From: Metaclostridioides mangenotii
Lineage (GTDB): Bacteria; Bacillota; Clostridia; Peptostreptococcales; Peptostreptococcaceae
Reading direction: 5' to 3'
Assembly: GCF_018917235.1 (NCBI RefSeq)
Contig: NZ_JAHLOF010000006.1
Span: 1 to 64,000 of the forward strand
DNA length: 64,000 nt
In this document: positions 20,057 through 31,593 of the stretch, in pieces
Numbering within the stretch: position 1 is the first letter of the stretch
Layout of the letters: every line of letters starts with the position of its first letter
Translations under genes and position numbers: made by a program
The notes under the pieces: generated by a model
Databases searched by the model: none
Told to the model about the DNA's origin: nothing
Seen by the model: only the letters and a program-made list of their open reading frames with translations

Positions 20057-20995
20057 CTACATAATATAAAGCATTTTTTCAATATATAGCAATATTTCTT
20101 TTTTTAACTCTTTACTATTTAGTTTTTCAATATCAAACCACGAAGCTTCTTTATATCTTTTAAACCAAGTAATCTGGCGCTTTGCATACCTTCTTGAGTC
20201 TCTTTTTATTATTTCTACAGCTTCTTCGTAACTGTATTCACCATCAAGATATTTAATTATCTCTTTGTATCCTATACCCTGCATAGATACTAAATCTTTT
20301 GTGTATCCCATATCTAAAAGATCTTTTACTTCATCTATCAATCCATTTTCAAGCATTATATCGACTCTTAAATTTATTCTATTATATAAATTCTCTCTAT
20401 CTCTATTTAAAACAATAATAATTGGATAGTAATTTTCATTATATTTAAGGTCTTTTGAAAAATCGTTCATTTTTTCACCGCTTAATTCAACTTCCAAAGC
20501 TCTAATCACTCTTTTAGTGTTGTTTTTGTGAATTCTGTTTGCAACTTCTTCGTTTAGTTCTCTAAGCTTATTATGCATAAAATCCTGGCCGTATTCATCT
20601 AATTCAAGCTGAAGTTTATCTCGAAGTTCTGTATTAGCTTTAGATTTTCCAAAATCCATATCATATATCAAAGAATTTAAATAAAGCCCCGTTCCACCAG
20701 TTACTATAATATTTTTCCCTCTTGCGTGTATATCTTCAATATACTCTTTAGCCCTCTGTTGAAATTCAGATACTGAAAATGGATAATCAGGCTTAACCTC
20801 ATCTATCATAAAGTGCTTGATGCTGTCCATTTCTTCTTTGGTAACTTTAGCACTTCCTATATCCATATATTCGTATAACTGCATTGAATCAGCCGAAATT
20901 ATCTCAGCATCTAAAGATTTGGCCAACTCTATTGAAAGATCCGTCTTTCCAACTGCTGTAGGACCAGTAAGTATAATTATAGGTATCTTATTCAT
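20057..20995 (-). CDS. miaA: tRNA dimethylallyltransferase
   Basis: IILTGPTAVGKTDLSIELAKSLDAEIISADSMQLY. Confidence 0.97.
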   Translation of the reverse strand: MNKIPIIILTGPTAVGKTDLSIELAKSLDAEIISADSMQLYEYMDIGSAKVTKEEMDSIKHFMIDEVKPDYPFSVSEFQQRAKEYIEDIHARGKNIIVTGGTGLYLNSLIYDMDFGKSKANTELRDKLQLELDEYGQDFMHNKLRELNEEVANRIHKNNTKRVIRALEVELSGEKMNDFSKDLKYNENYYPIIIVLNRDRENLYNRINLRVDIMLENGLIDEVKDLLDMGYTKDLVSMQGIGYKEIIKYLDGEYSYEEAVEIIKRDSRRYAKRQITWFKRYKEASWFDIEKLNSKELKKEILLYIEKMLYIM

Positions 20996-21016
20996 AACTT
21001 TCCTCTCCACTAAAAA

Positions 21017-23110
21017 TTACATTACCCTTTTAAACATTTTCTCTATCTCATAATTTGATATCTCAACAATAATTGGTCGCCCATGTGGGCATGTAAATGG
21101 GTTATCGCATTTTTCAAGTTGTTCAAATAAACTTTTTATTTCTAAATCGTAAATTTTGTCATGTGCTTTAATCGCTGACCTACATGCCATTGATGCAAAC
21201 CTCTCTACTTTTAAATCATAATTACTCTTTATATCTTCAAGATTATCTATTATTTGTAGAATAAATTTCTCTGTCTCAGGAACGCCGAATATAGTTGGGA
21301 CACTTCTCACCATAACATGGTTTTTCCCAAATATTTCAACTTCAAATCCAAATTTCATAAAAAGGTCAAGATTTTCTTCTATATATAGCATATCTACATT
21401 AGAAACTTCCATCACTATTGGATCTATTAACATCTGCATATTTATGTCTTGTCTATAAAATTTATCCATATATCTCTCGAATAGTATTCTCTCATGAGCA
21501 GCATGTTGATCTAATAAAAACATAGAATTTCTTTTTTCTAATACTATATATGTTTTAAAAAGAACTCCAACCACTATGTAATCAGCTAAGTATAGACTAA
21601 ATTCTCCGTCTCGTTGTATAGCTCCATTTTCTTCTTCATTTATAAATTCTATTTTATTTTTACTTGTAAATTCACCTTGAATGTTTTCTGGCTTTTCCTC
21701 AGATTTTTTTATTATTAATTCTTCAATGTTACCATAAGAATTCAAAACATCACTTACAGATTGAAATTCATTTATAGGTACTTCATCAATATTAACAGGA
21801 TTAAAATTACTAGACTTATTAAACTCTTCTAAGGTATTCATACTTGTATCTTCATTATTTATATTTGATCCAAATACTTTTTTCGTCTCTTTAATAACAT
21901 CATATACAGTTTTGTTTTGATCATTATTTTTATTAACTTCATTGTATACAATGTTACTATTAGTCATTGCTTTATCATTAGTATTATTATCGGCATTACC
22001 AAAACTATTCCTTCTTGTTTCATTTACAGTACTAGCTTTGTCATTAAGTTTAGTAGTTTTTAAATTACCATTAGAAACAATTGATTTTTTATTGTCATAA
22101 GTTTTATACTTACCTATAAGATTTGATCGTAAAAGTCTCTGCTGAAGGTAATCTCTAAGTTCAATATATATCTCATGTTCTTTTTCAAACTTTACTTCTA
22201 ATTTGTTTGGATGTATATTTACATCTACTTTAGAAGGATCTACAAATACATTTAAAAAACAAACTGCATGTTTTCCTATAGGTATTATAGACTTATAACC
22301 TTCAGTAAGGGCATTTAATACAACCTTACTTTTTACAAATCTATTGTTTATATAAATATGTTGAAGATTTTTATTCGATCTATACAAATTATTATTGCTA
22401 ATAAATCCATTTACTTTAAAGTATCTTGATTCAAAATTTACATCTATCAAATTTTCAGATACTTCTTTTCCATATATACTTCTAATAGCACTTAATAAGT
22501 TTCCATCACCAGGTGTATTCAACATATTTCTTCCATTATTTATATATTTAAACTGTATACTAGGATTACCTATTGCAAGTTTGTTTATCCAATCACTTAT
22601 ATTTATTGTTTCAGCGTGAGTAGACTTTAAAAATTTCTTTCTAGCTGGGGTATTAAAAAATAATTCTTTTATTGTAATGGTTGTTCCATTTGGTGTACCT
22701 ATAGGATCTTTAGATACAATTTTACCACCTTCAAGTGAAATTTTTGTACCTATAGGTTCATCCTTAGCTTTAGTGATCATTTCAAGCTTTGAAACTGCAG
22801 ATATAGATGACATTGCTTCACCTCTAAATCCTAGTGAGTAAATTTCGTAAAGATCATCTACGTTTTTTATTTTACTCGTAGCATGTCTTAAAAAACACTT
22901 CTCTAATTCACTAGAATCTATTCCATCACCATTATCTACAATTTTTATTGATTCTTTTCCCCCGTCTTTTATCTCTATACTAATCTTTGTCGAGTTAGCG
23001 TCTATTGAATTTTCAACTAGTTCCTTTAAAACAGATGAAGGTCTTTCGACAACTTCACCTGCTGCTATTTTATTTATGGTAATATCATCTAGGATATTGA
23101 TTCTATTCAT
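21017..23110 (-). CDS. mutL: DNA mismatch repair protein MutL
   Basis: INILDDITINKIAAGEVVERPSSVLKELVENSIDA; C-term DQHAAHERILFE, CPHGRP. Confidence 0.97.
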   Translation of the reverse strand: MNRINILDDITINKIAAGEVVERPSSVLKELVENSIDANSTKISIEIKDGGKESIKIVDNGDGIDSSELEKCFLRHATSKIKNVDDLYEIYSLGFRGEAMSSISAVSKLEMITKAKDEPIGTKISLEGGKIVSKDPIGTPNGTTITIKELFFNTPARKKFLKSTHAETINISDWINKLAIGNPSIQFKYINNGRNMLNTPGDGNLLSAIRSIYGKEVSENLIDVNFESRYFKVNGFISNNNLYRSNKNLQHIYINNRFVKSKVVLNALTEGYKSIIPIGKHAVCFLNVFVDPSKVDVNIHPNKLEVKFEKEHEIYIELRDYLQQRLLRSNLIGKYKTYDNKKSIVSNGNLKTTKLNDKASTVNETRRNSFGNADNNTNDKAMTNSNIVYNEVNKNNDQNKTVYDVIKETKKVFGSNINNEDTSMNTLEEFNKSSNFNPVNIDEVPINEFQSVSDVLNSYGNIEELIIKKSEEKPENIQGEFTSKNKIEFINEEENGAIQRDGEFSLYLADYIVVGVLFKTYIVLEKRNSMFLLDQHAAHERILFERYMDKFYRQDINMQMLIDPIVMEVSNVDMLYIEENLDLFMKFGFEVEIFGKNHVMVRSVPTIFGVPETEKFILQIIDNLEDIKSNYDLKVERFASMACRSAIKAHDKIYDLEIKSLFEQLEKCDNPFTCPHGRPIIVEISNYEIEKMFKRVM

Positions 23111-23124
23111 AATATAATCCTCCT

Positions 23125-25977
23125 CTATGAACTGATTTCCTTGGCTTTCTTTTGTAGATTATACAGAGCCGACATTGCATCTAGTGGAGTCATATTCAGT
23201 ATATCTAAAGAAGATATCTCATTTGCAAGTACATCATCTTTACCTATATTATCAAAAGAAATTTGAGCTGGATTATTGTCCTTAATTACATTTTTCTTTA
23301 GTTGCTTTGTCTCTTTTAATAACATGTCGAATTCTTTTTTTAATGTATCGTACTGAATCTTTATATTGTCGTTATTTATCTTTTCAAGTTCTCTTTCCAT
23401 TTGGTTAACTGGATTAAGATTTGTTTTTACTTCAGTATTTTGATCATCTTGTACTACAAATTGCTTGTCATTTTTTATCGATGCATTTTCGCCCTTACTA
23501 CTTATGTGTTCATTGTCTGATGTTATTGCGATTCTATTTAGTGCACTTGCATTGTATATATGATTTTGCTCTAAATCTTTTAAAATATCTTTAGCTCTAT
23601 TTATAACTTTAGCAGGAAGTTTTGCCAACTCCGCTACGTATATTCCGTAACTTTTATCCGCTCCTTGAGGAATAATTTTTCTAAGAAAAACTATCCCATC
23701 TCCATCATCTTTTACAGCGATAGAGTAATTTTTAACATCTTCAAATTCATTTTCTAAATCTGTCAATTCATGATAATGTGTTGCAAATAAAGTTTTGCAC
23801 TTTATATTATTTTGTATATATTCAACTATAGACCATGCTAAACTAATTCCATCGTAAGTACTTGTGCCTCTCCCGATTTCGTCTAGTATGACTAAGCTTT
23901 TCTCAGTAGCATTTTGCAGTATCAATGATACCTCAGTCATCTCAACCATAAATGTGGATTGTCCCTGAGAGAGATCGTCACTAGCCCCTACACGAGTAAA
24001 TATCCTGTCCATAATAGGTATGTCTGCATAATCTGCTGGTACAAAGGAGCCTATATGTGCCATTAGTGATATAATTGCACTTTGTCTCATGTAAGTTGAT
24101 TTACCTGACATGTTAGGACCAGTTATTATATTTATAATATTTTCACCAGAATTTAGATAGGTATCATTTGGAACGAAATTTTCGTCACCTATTATATTTT
24201 CTATTACTGGATGTCTTCCATTATTTATATCCAATCTATCTTCTGTATTAATACTAGGTTTTACGTAGTTATTTTGATGTGCTACAGTAGCCATAGATAC
24301 AAAAACGTCTATGTTTGCTATTGTATTTGCCACTTTTTGAATTCTATCGATATTTTTATAAATTGCATTTCTTATATTTACAAAGATTTCATACTCTAAA
24401 TTTTTTATTTTTTCTTCAGCATTTAGAATTTTTTCTTCTATTTCTTTAAGTTCTGGAGTTATGTATCTCTCTGCATTGCTAAGAGTCTGTTTTCTTATAT
24501 ACGTATCGTCTATTTTAGCTTGCTTAAAATTAGCTTTTGTAATCTCTATATAGTATCCAAAAACTTTGTTAAACCCAATTTTTAACGATTTTACTCCAGT
24601 CTTTTCTCTCTCTTTATTTTCGACTTCTTTTATCATGAACGCGCCGTTTTTAGAAATATTTCTTAGCTCGTCTAACTCATCATTAAACTCTGACTTTATT
24701 ATATTTCCATCTTTAATCGTCAATGATGGCTCTTCTAGTATCGATTCTTCTATTAAGTTGTATAAATCGTCTAGATTGTCCATATTCCCGGAGTATTCTT
24801 TTAGTTTTTTTGCTTCTGAAACATTTACTGTATTTATTAACTCAGGCAACTTTTCTATTGAATTTTTTAGGTTAATCAGCTCTTTCGGAGTGATCTTTTC
24901 AAAAGCTATTTTTCCGCAGATTCTCTCTATATCGTATATATTCTTAAGAATATAGCTTAGATCTTCTCTTAGAGAAAAATCATTTTTTATCTCTTCAATA
25001 ACATCTAATCTATTTTCAATCTTGTCTTTTCTTATAAGTGGTTCTTCTACATATTTTCTAAGTAGTCTTCCTCCCATAGCAGTGGATGTTTTATCAAGTA
25101 CATGAAGTAGAGAACCCTTCTTTTTATTTCCTCTAATAGTCTGCGTAAGCTCTAAATTTGTCCTGGTAAATACGTCTAGCACCATATACTCTTGTGAATT
25201 GTATACATTTACACTGTTTATATTAGAAGTTATTTGTTTTTGCGTGCTGTATATATAGTTAAGAATTATTGAAAGGCTAGATTTTATTAGTCCTTTCTTG
25301 TCGAATTGTATACTAGTAATATATTCTTTATTAAAATACTTTTTAATTATGCTATCGTCTAGATAATCTGTGCAGAAATTTTCATTTATATATATATTGT
25401 TAATAGTAGCAATATTTCTGAGTTCATCTATAAAATCTAAATCATTAACTATAATTTCTGTAGGCCCAATTTTAGCTATTTCTTCGATAACTTTACCACT
25501 TGGTAAATAAGTAGAATTTGTTTCACCTGTACTTATATCGATATAAGATAAACCCACATCTTCTCCTGCTTTATATATAGATAAAAGGTAGTTATTTTTT
25601 TTATTATCTAATAAACTTCCTTCTAGAACTGTTCCTGGTGTAATTACTCTTATAACATCCCTCTTTACAATTCCTTTAGTAGTTGCCGGATCCTCTAGTT
25701 GCTCTCCTATAGCCACCTTATATCCATTTTCTATAAGTTTTGTTATGTAAGCATCAACTGAATGAAAAGGGATTCCACACATAGGTGCTCTCTCATCTAG
25801 TCCACATGACTTTCCCGTCAAAGCAATCTCTAAGACTTTAGAAGCTATAATCGCATCTTCGAAGAACATTTCATAAAAGTCTCCCAATCTAAAAAACAAT
25901 ATGCAATCTGCATATCTCTCTTTTACATCAAAATACTGTCTCATCATAGGTGTAAGACGATTTTTATCGATTTTCAT
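23125..25977 (-). CDS. mutS: DNA mismatch repair protein MutS
   Basis: LTPMMRQYFDVKERYADCILFFRLGDFYEMFFEDA; GPNMSGKSTYMRQ. Confidence 0.97.
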   Translation of the reverse strand: MKIDKNRLTPMMRQYFDVKERYADCILFFRLGDFYEMFFEDAIIASKVLEIALTGKSCGLDERAPMCGIPFHSVDAYITKLIENGYKVAIGEQLEDPATTKGIVKRDVIRVITPGTVLEGSLLDNKKNNYLLSIYKAGEDVGLSYIDISTGETNSTYLPSGKVIEEIAKIGPTEIIVNDLDFIDELRNIATINNIYINENFCTDYLDDSIIKKYFNKEYITSIQFDKKGLIKSSLSIILNYIYSTQKQITSNINSVNVYNSQEYMVLDVFTRTNLELTQTIRGNKKKGSLLHVLDKTSTAMGGRLLRKYVEEPLIRKDKIENRLDVIEEIKNDFSLREDLSYILKNIYDIERICGKIAFEKITPKELINLKNSIEKLPELINTVNVSEAKKLKEYSGNMDNLDDLYNLIEESILEEPSLTIKDGNIIKSEFNDELDELRNISKNGAFMIKEVENKEREKTGVKSLKIGFNKVFGYYIEITKANFKQAKIDDTYIRKQTLSNAERYITPELKEIEEKILNAEEKIKNLEYEIFVNIRNAIYKNIDRIQKVANTIANIDVFVSMATVAHQNNYVKPSINTEDRLDINNGRHPVIENIIGDENFVPNDTYLNSGENIINIITGPNMSGKSTYMRQSAIISLMAHIGSFVPADYADIPIMDRIFTRVGASDDLSQGQSTFMVEMTEVSLILQNATEKSLVILDEIGRGTSTYDGISLAWSIVEYIQNNIKCKTLFATHYHELTDLENEFEDVKNYSIAVKDDGDGIVFLRKIIPQGADKSYGIYVAELAKLPAKVINRAKDILKDLEQNHIYNASALNRIAITSDNEHISSKGENASIKNDKQFVVQDDQNTEVKTNLNPVNQMERELEKINNDNIKIQYDTLKKEFDMLLKETKQLKKNVIKDNNPAQISFDNIGKDDVLANEISSLDILNMTPLDAMSALYNLQKKAKEISS

Positions 25978-26192
25978 GATCTACCCCCTTTCATAGTTAA
26001 ATAATTTAACTATTTTATATTAAATCATAGACTAATTATAACATAATTGTTTATCTTTTTTATATGGTGATAATCATTATTATTTAATGTTTTCTATTTT
26101 TTAAAATTTTTTACGTATATTTATGATTATTATTTAAAAAGTGTCTGACTTTAAAAAGTTTTGAGTCACCCCCTTTTATAAATATTAATCAT

Positions 26193-26966
26193 TTACATAC
26201 CTTGTTGTTTTAACCATATTTTCATCATTAGTTTTTGAGGTAAAAACTTTGCCATAATATGACAGTATTTCACATATAAACTATAGATTGACATATCCTT
26301 ATTCTTATTAGCATCTTTAACAGCTTTTTTTGCGACCTTGTCTGGAGTGACCATACCTTTAAAGTTATTAGTTGCTTTTTTTGCTCCTATTATTGCTCTA
26401 TCATATAACGCAGTATCAATCCAACCTGGACATACAGCAGTAACCGAAATGCCTTTATCCCTAAGCTCAACATTCAATGCCCTAGAATAATTTCTTATAA
26501 AGGATTTTGTAGAACTATAAATATTCTGATATGGTAGTGGTTGAAAAGAAGCCTGTGAAGCAATATTTATAATATGACTTCCTGGTTTCATATATGGGAT
26601 ACAAACCAGTCCCATTGCTACCAAACCACTGCAGTTCAAATCAATCATATTTATAGATTCCTCAATACTTAAATCATCATAAGAGCAAAACTTAGCGAAT
26701 CCAGCATTATTGATAAGATAAAGGATGTTAGAGATATTTGCTTCTAATATCTTAGAGAAATCTATAATTGACTTTGTATTTGATAAATCAATAGAAAATA
26801 TCTTTATTTTACTACCATACTTTTTGCTCAACTGTTCCAACTTGTTATTATTTCGTGCGATCGCCCATATTTCTTCTACATCATTATCTTTTACCAACAG
26901 TTTTACAAATTCTTTTCCTAATCCACTACTAGCACCTGTAACTACAGCAATATTTTTCTTTGGCAT
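26193..26966 (-). CDS. Short-chain dehydrogenase/reductase
   Basis: VVTGASSGLGKEFVK; NNAGFAKF; YSSTKSFIRNYSRAL; VCPGWIDT. Confidence 0.92.
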   Translation of the reverse strand: MPKKNIAVVTGASSGLGKEFVKLLVKDNDVEEIWAIARNNNKLEQLSKKYGSKIKIFSIDLSNTKSIIDFSKILEANISNILYLINNAGFAKFCSYDDLSIEESINMIDLNCSGLVAMGLVCIPYMKPGSHIINIASQASFQPLPYQNIYSSTKSFIRNYSRALNVELRDKGISVTAVCPGWIDTALYDRAIIGAKKATNNFKGMVTPDKVAKKAVKDANKNKDMSIYSLYVKYCHIMAKFLPQKLMMKIWLKQQGM

Positions 26967-27073
26967 ATCAATTCCTCCTTTAACACTGTTTATATGTATA
27001 AATTTTTAACCGTAGATTGTAGTATTATAGTATGGTCATTGATAGGTTATTTTAAGCATAAGTTTAAAGTATC

Positions 27074-27130
27074 AATAAAAAAATACTGGATATTAGATAA
27101 AAATCTAATATCCAGTATTTTTTTATTGTA
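27074..27130 (-). terminator. Strong terminator hairpin
   Basis: caataaaaaaatactggatattaga-taaaaa-tctaatatccagtatttttttattg, ~25 bp perfect stem at the end of the thiamine-type ABC operon. Confidence 0.85.
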
Positions 27131-27148
27131 CACAGATCTCAAATTATA

Positions 27149-27889
27149 TTATAACAAGCTTAATATATTTTCTCTTAAATCTGCTATATTTTCTAATTTT
27201 TTTACATTATAGATATCTTTATCTATTAAGAACTCTCTTTTTACAGTAGATGGTTTGTCTGACACTACATATATTCTATTAGAAAGCATAATTGCCTCAT
27301 CGATATCATGTGTTATTAGTACAATCGTTGAATTCACCTTATCTTTAATATCTAAAAGCCATCTTTGCATAGAATTTCTGGTTATTGAATCCAATGAACC
27401 AAACGGTTCATCGAGTAACATAATATCATCAGAGTTTATAAATGTTCTTAAAAAATTAGCCCTCTGTCTCATTCCACCAGAAAGTTCATGTGGATATTTG
27501 TATTCATATCCGCTGATACCAAAAGTTTTAAAATACGGTTTTACTTTATCCCTAGCAATGCTTTTTTTCTCTTTCTTTAGAATTAACGGAAGAGATACAT
27601 TGTCAATAATATTTTTATAAGGCAAAAGTAAATCCTTTTGATACATATAACTGTATTCGCCATCTACAACAATATGTCCCGAGTCACAGTTGGTAAGGTT
27701 AGTTATCATATTAAATATGGTACTTTTACCACATCCACTAGGTCCAAGTATAGATACAAATTCACCTTCATAGACCTTTAAATTTATATCGTGAAGTATT
27801 TCGCTTCCATCGTAATCTTTAGACACATTCTCTACTGAAATTTTAAGTTTTTTATTTTGTTGGTAAGAATTCATTTGTGTAAGCATCAC
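27149..27889 (-). CDS. ABC transporter ATP-binding protein (thiamine precursor/HMP type)
   Basis: [33 protein letters not shown]; operon under TPP riboswitch. Confidence 0.9.
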   Translation of the reverse strand: MMLTQMNSYQQNKKLKISVENVSKDYDGSEILHDINLKVYEGEFVSILGPSGCGKSTIFNMITNLTNCDSGHIVVDGEYSYMYQKDLLLPYKNIIDNVSLPLILKKEKKSIARDKVKPYFKTFGISGYEYKYPHELSGGMRQRANFLRTFINSDDIMLLDEPFGSLDSITRNSMQRWLLDIKDKVNSTIVLITHDIDEAIMLSNRIYVVSDKPSTVKREFLIDKDIYNVKKLENIADLRENILSLL

Positions 27890-28868
27890 TTGCCTTCATA
27901 TCCTTATTAATTAGTTTGTATTCTCTTAAGAATGAAGTGTAATTATTCCATACACTGTCCTTCATTTCTCCCCATCTAGATGCATCGTCAATGTACTTGT
28001 CAGCAAGATATTCTTGACTTTTTACAGCTAACTCCTTATCCGTCTCAGGAGCGTGTTTTACTAATATATCGGCAGCTCCTTTTGGATCTTTAACACAATA
28101 CTCATATCCTTGAGTTGTTGCCTTTAAGAATTTTTTAACTAACTCTGGATCTTTCTCTATCAAGTTTTCGTTAGTTATTAGTAACGGTGTATAGTAGTCA
28201 AGTCTCTCATCTAAGTCCCTTACAGGTATAAAATTAAGGTCGTAATTCATCATTTGAGCTTTTACTACATCCCATCCTTCAAATATCCATGCAAAATCGA
28301 CTGTTTTCATGGCTGCAAAAAAGTCATCTTGACCAGTGTTTACAATTTTTAATTTGTTGAAATCTGCATTATCCTTTTTCATAACAGCTTTGAATACTGC
28401 TTCTTCAGATGGGGACCCCCATCCTCCATAGCTTTTTCCTTCAAAGTCTTTAGCTGTTTTAATATTTTTCTCTTTTGGAGAAGCAAAACCTGAAGTATTA
28501 TGTTGTATAATAGTAGCCACAGCTTTTATTGGAAGAGGATCTTCACTTGTTTTAGCATACGTAACTTGTTCTTGATAACTTACAGCAAAATCAGCTTTGC
28601 CTGTAGCAACCAATGTATCAGCACCGCTTTCTGGCGGTTGTTCTATTGTAACATCTAACCCTTGCTCTTTATAATAGCCTTTATCTAAAGCTGCATAAAG
28701 GCCAGTGTGGTTAGTATTAGGAGTCCAATCCAATACTACAGTAACCTTCTGTAATTTTTCTCCTTTTGCTCCTTCTTTATCTTCCTTATTATTTGTAGAA
28801 CACCCTGTAACTGTAGCTAAAGTAATTAAACTTACTAAACTCAGTATTCCGATTTTCTTTAGTTTCAT
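27852..28868 (-). CDS. NMT1/THI5-type substrate-binding lipoprotein (ThiY-like)
   Basis: Lipobox [39 protein letters not shown]. Confidence 0.92.
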   Translation of the reverse strand: MKLKKIGILSLVSLITLATVTGCSTNNKEDKEGAKGEKLQKVTVVLDWTPNTNHTGLYAALDKGYYKEQGLDVTIEQPPESGADTLVATGKADFAVSYQEQVTYAKTSEDPLPIKAVATIIQHNTSGFASPKEKNIKTAKDFEGKSYGGWGSPSEEAVFKAVMKKDNADFNKLKIVNTGQDDFFAAMKTVDFAWIFEGWDVVKAQMMNYDLNFIPVRDLDERLDYYTPLLITNENLIEKDPELVKKFLKATTQGYEYCVKDPKGAADILVKHAPETDKELAVKSQEYLADKYIDDASRWGEMKDSVWNNYTSFLREYKLINKDMKASDAYTNEFLPTK

Positions 28869-28947
28869 AATACCCTCCGTAATAATTTTACTTGATAGAT
28901 CTGGTTTGTATATAAAATAATAATCAACTTAGTGGTTATGATTTGAT

Positions 28948-29718
28948 TTAGTTTATTATTCTGTGTTTAAATACAATTTTTCTAATCATTTGAATAATTC
29001 CAACAAAAATTAAACTAAATGCAACAACTAAGATCGTCGATGCAAAAACCTTATCCAAAGCATATGCACTTTTTGATCTGACCATATATACCCCAAGTCC
29101 CTTAGTTCCTCCAAGCCACTCAGCTACTGTTGCTGCCATTATTGCATATGTAGAAGAAATCTTAAGACCTGAAAAGAGCTTGTCCAAAGCCATTGGAAAC
29201 TTTAGATGTATAAAAGTGCTCATATTTCCAGCTTTCATCGTTTTAAAAAGATTTAAATAATCCCTATCTATATTCTCTATACCATCAACAAAACTGATGA
29301 GAATTGGAAAGAAACAAGTAAGCGTTACCATTAAGATTTTTGGCATTGTACCAAATCCAAACCAAATCATTAGTAGAGGCGCAATAGTTATTGTAGGTAT
29401 CATCTGAGTCACTAGAGTAAGAGGATATAAGCATTTTTTAACTATGCTAACAAAATCCATAAGTACTCCAATGATAAGAGACAGTGTAATCGATACAATA
29501 AAACCTAACACAGCCTCAAATATAGTCACTTTTGCATGCATAAATAAGTTTTGATAATCTTTAAAAAATACATTCACTATATCTATTGGTGTAGGTAAAA
29601 CATATTGGGGAATTTCTAAAAAATCAACTGTTACTTGCCAGAAGATAATTATAAATAAAAACGTAGCTATAGGGTAAAGACTATTCTTCACCTTTTCTAT
29701 GGTTTCTAAGTTTGTCAT
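28948..29718 (-). CDS. ABC transporter permease (ThiX/SsuC-like)
   Basis: BPD-transp-1 topology; same operon. Confidence 0.9.
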   Translation of the reverse strand: MTNLETIEKVKNSLYPIATFLFIIIFWQVTVDFLEIPQYVLPTPIDIVNVFFKDYQNLFMHAKVTIFEAVLGFIVSITLSLIIGVLMDFVSIVKKCLYPLTLVTQMIPTITIAPLLMIWFGFGTMPKILMVTLTCFFPILISFVDGIENIDRDYLNLFKTMKAGNMSTFIHLKFPMALDKLFSGLKISSTYAIMAATVAEWLGGTKGLGVYMVRSKSAYALDKVFASTILVVAFSLIFVGIIQMIRKIVFKHRIIN

Positions 29719-29992
29719 CTATAGTTAGGCCTCCAGCTTTCTCATCTACTCTCGCTATTGTTATAACTCTTTCGCACCCTAATTCAAAGGGTACTTTGTG
29801 AACTTTTTTTATTACTTCAAATACTTCATCAAATTCACCTTCTATAGTTGTACTCATTGCACCTACTTCACATTTTAGTCCACTTTTCTCAATCAATTCG
29901 ATACAAACGTCAACTACTTTGTACATTTCTTCTTCACCTTCGTAAGGTCTTAAAGGCATTACTGCTATGTCTGCTATTACCATATGACTCAC
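29681..29992 (-). CDS. MTH1187/YqgV-family thiamine-binding protein
   Basis: VIADIAVMPLRP...GLKCEVGAMSTTIEGEFDEVFEVIKKVHKVPFELGCERVITIARVDEKAG. Confidence 0.88.
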   Translation of the reverse strand: MSHMVIADIAVMPLRPYEGEEEMYKVVDVCIELIEKSGLKCEVGAMSTTIEGEFDEVFEVIKKVHKVPFELGCERVITIARVDEKAGGLTIDDKLRNHRKGEE

Positions 29993-30084
29993 TCCTTAAA
30001 TTATAATTAATTTTACCTAGAGATATTAAATAATTTTTCTTAATTATACCTACTAGGAAATTGATTGTTTAATAAAACTTGTAA

Positions 30085-30126
30085 AGATAAAAATAAAAGG
30101 CCTTACCAATACGATAAGACCTTCAA
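30085..30126 (-). terminator. Riboswitch expression-platform terminator
   Basis: Reverse strand aaggtcttatcgtattggtaaggccttttattttta between TPP aptamer and first gene. Confidence 0.8.
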
Positions 30127-30135
30127 ATTCTTTAG

Positions 30136-30214
30136 TACTCCCTACGTTGGCATTATCCATACAGGTTCATAGGGTCGAGATAAAATCTCCTCTCAGCAAA
30201 TAAGCTCCCCAATA
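30136..30214 (-). ncRNA. TPP (THI element) riboswitch
   Basis: Reverse strand: ggggagc...gctgagaggagattttatctcgaccctatgaacctgtatggataatgccaacgtagggag matches the THI-box conserved segments. Confidence 0.95.
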
Positions 30215-30502
30215 ATATTTTATTTTACTCTTTGATTATACTACAATTATCTTTATAATACAATTTTATTCATTTTTTTCTATTTTAACTACTGTTCCGT
30301 TAACTATATTATTTTATTTAGTAATATTATATAATAATATAACTCTATTTTGATATTACTATTTGCTAAATTTTAGTAATTTATAATAAATAAAATATTA
30401 TTCTTTATACTATATTCTAATATTTTCTTAATAAACTTATATTTAACTCGATCATAATGTATAATAATTATAGAAGACTTAGAATACCAAATGGAGGATG
30501 AC

Positions 30503-31114
30503 ATGATAGATGATTTAAAAAGCATGTTTAAAGACTACAAGCCGTATATCAATGGTGCGGATGAAATGAAACGTGCTTCTGTTTTAATACCAATAGTAAA
30601 AAAAGACAATGAACATTATATACTATTCGAACTTAGATCAGGAAATTTGAACCACCAACCTGGAGAGGTTTCTTTCCCTGGAGGTAAAATTGAACCTGAT
30701 GAAACACCTTATGACGCTGCAATAAGAGAAACTTGTGAGGAACTTGGTACAATTAAAAATAATATAGAAATTATCTCTGAGATGGATCTGCTTATAACTT
30801 CGTTTAACTACATTATTCATCCATTTCTAGGTTATTTAAAGGATGTAGATAATTTTAATATAAATAAAGATGAAGTCGATCATACTTTTTTAGTTCCAGT
30901 AAAATTCCTATTGGAAAATCCACCAAAAGAATACACCAATGAAGTAGAGATTATACCTTCTGGCAATATGCCTTATACTGACTTACCTAATCAAAAAAAT
31001 TATAAATTTCAAAAAGGTAAATCATCAGTATTATTTTATAAATATAATAATTATATAATTTGGGGAATGACTGCAAAAATACTTCAAAATTTTCTTAAAT
31101 TTTTAATTGATTAA
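30503..31114 (+). CDS. NUDIX hydrolase (CoA pyrophosphatase-like)
   Basis: Nudix box GGKIEPDETPYDAAIRETCEELG; start moved to 30503 because the track start lies in the RBS (ggagg). Confidence 0.9.
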   Translation: MIDDLKSMFKDYKPYINGADEMKRASVLIPIVKKDNEHYILFELRSGNLNHQPGEVSFPGGKIEPDETPYDAAIRETCEELGTIKNNIEIISEMDLLITSFNYIIHPFLGYLKDVDNFNINKDEVDHTFLVPVKFLLENPPKEYTNEVEIIPSGNMPYTDLPNQKNYKFQKGKSSVLFYKYNNYIIWGMTAKILQNFLKFLID

Positions 31115-31139
31115 TTATTTAATAGTTATATGAATTTAA

Positions 31140-31175
31140 AAATGTCCTCAATATATAAATAATGAGGACATTTTA
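31140..31175 (+). terminator. Intrinsic terminator
   Basis: aaaatgtcctcaatatataaataatgaggacatttt. Confidence 0.8.
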
Positions 31176-31197
31176 TTAGTTTATCGGGCTAAGAATG

Positions 31198-31593
31198 CTA
31201 TTCTGCAGCCCAAATTTCTATTTCCAATTTAATCTCTTTCAAACCAAGAGCATTAACATATGCAATTGTCATTGAAGGATACGGGTTTCCAAAAAAATTT
31301 TCATATACTTTATAAAAGTAATCCCAGTCAATTTCTTCTGTAGCCCATATATTAACTTTAATTATATTATCTGGAGTTAAATCTATACTTTTTAATAGAT
31401 TTGATATATTTAAAAATGTATTTTCTACTTGCTGATTGAATTCAATCGGAAAGTTTCCTTCCAAATCTGCTCCTACTTGTCCAGAAAATGTGTAAAAAGT
31501 TGCGTTAGGTTTTATCTTTGTAATATGCGTATAATTCCCAACCGCTTTACTTACCTTTGATGAATTTAATCTGCTTACTACATTGTTTTTCAT
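31198..31593 (-). CDS. RidA family protein
   Basis: KIKPNATFYTFSGQVGADLEGNFP...VENTFLNISNLLKSIDLTPDNIIKVNIWATEEIDWDYFYKVYENFFG. Confidence 0.88.
   Translation of the reverse strand: MKNNVVSRLNSSKVSKAVGNYTHITKIKPNATFYTFSGQVGADLEGNFPIEFNQQVENTFLNISNLLKSIDLTPDNIIKVNIWATEEIDWDYFYKVYENFFGNPYPSMTIAYVNALGLKEIKLEIEIWAAE

Noticed and set aside
16998-25977. PepV / methionine gamma-lyase-like / hfq-miaA-mutL-mutS block as unusual
   Set aside because: Ordinary core gene arrangement with intact motifs.
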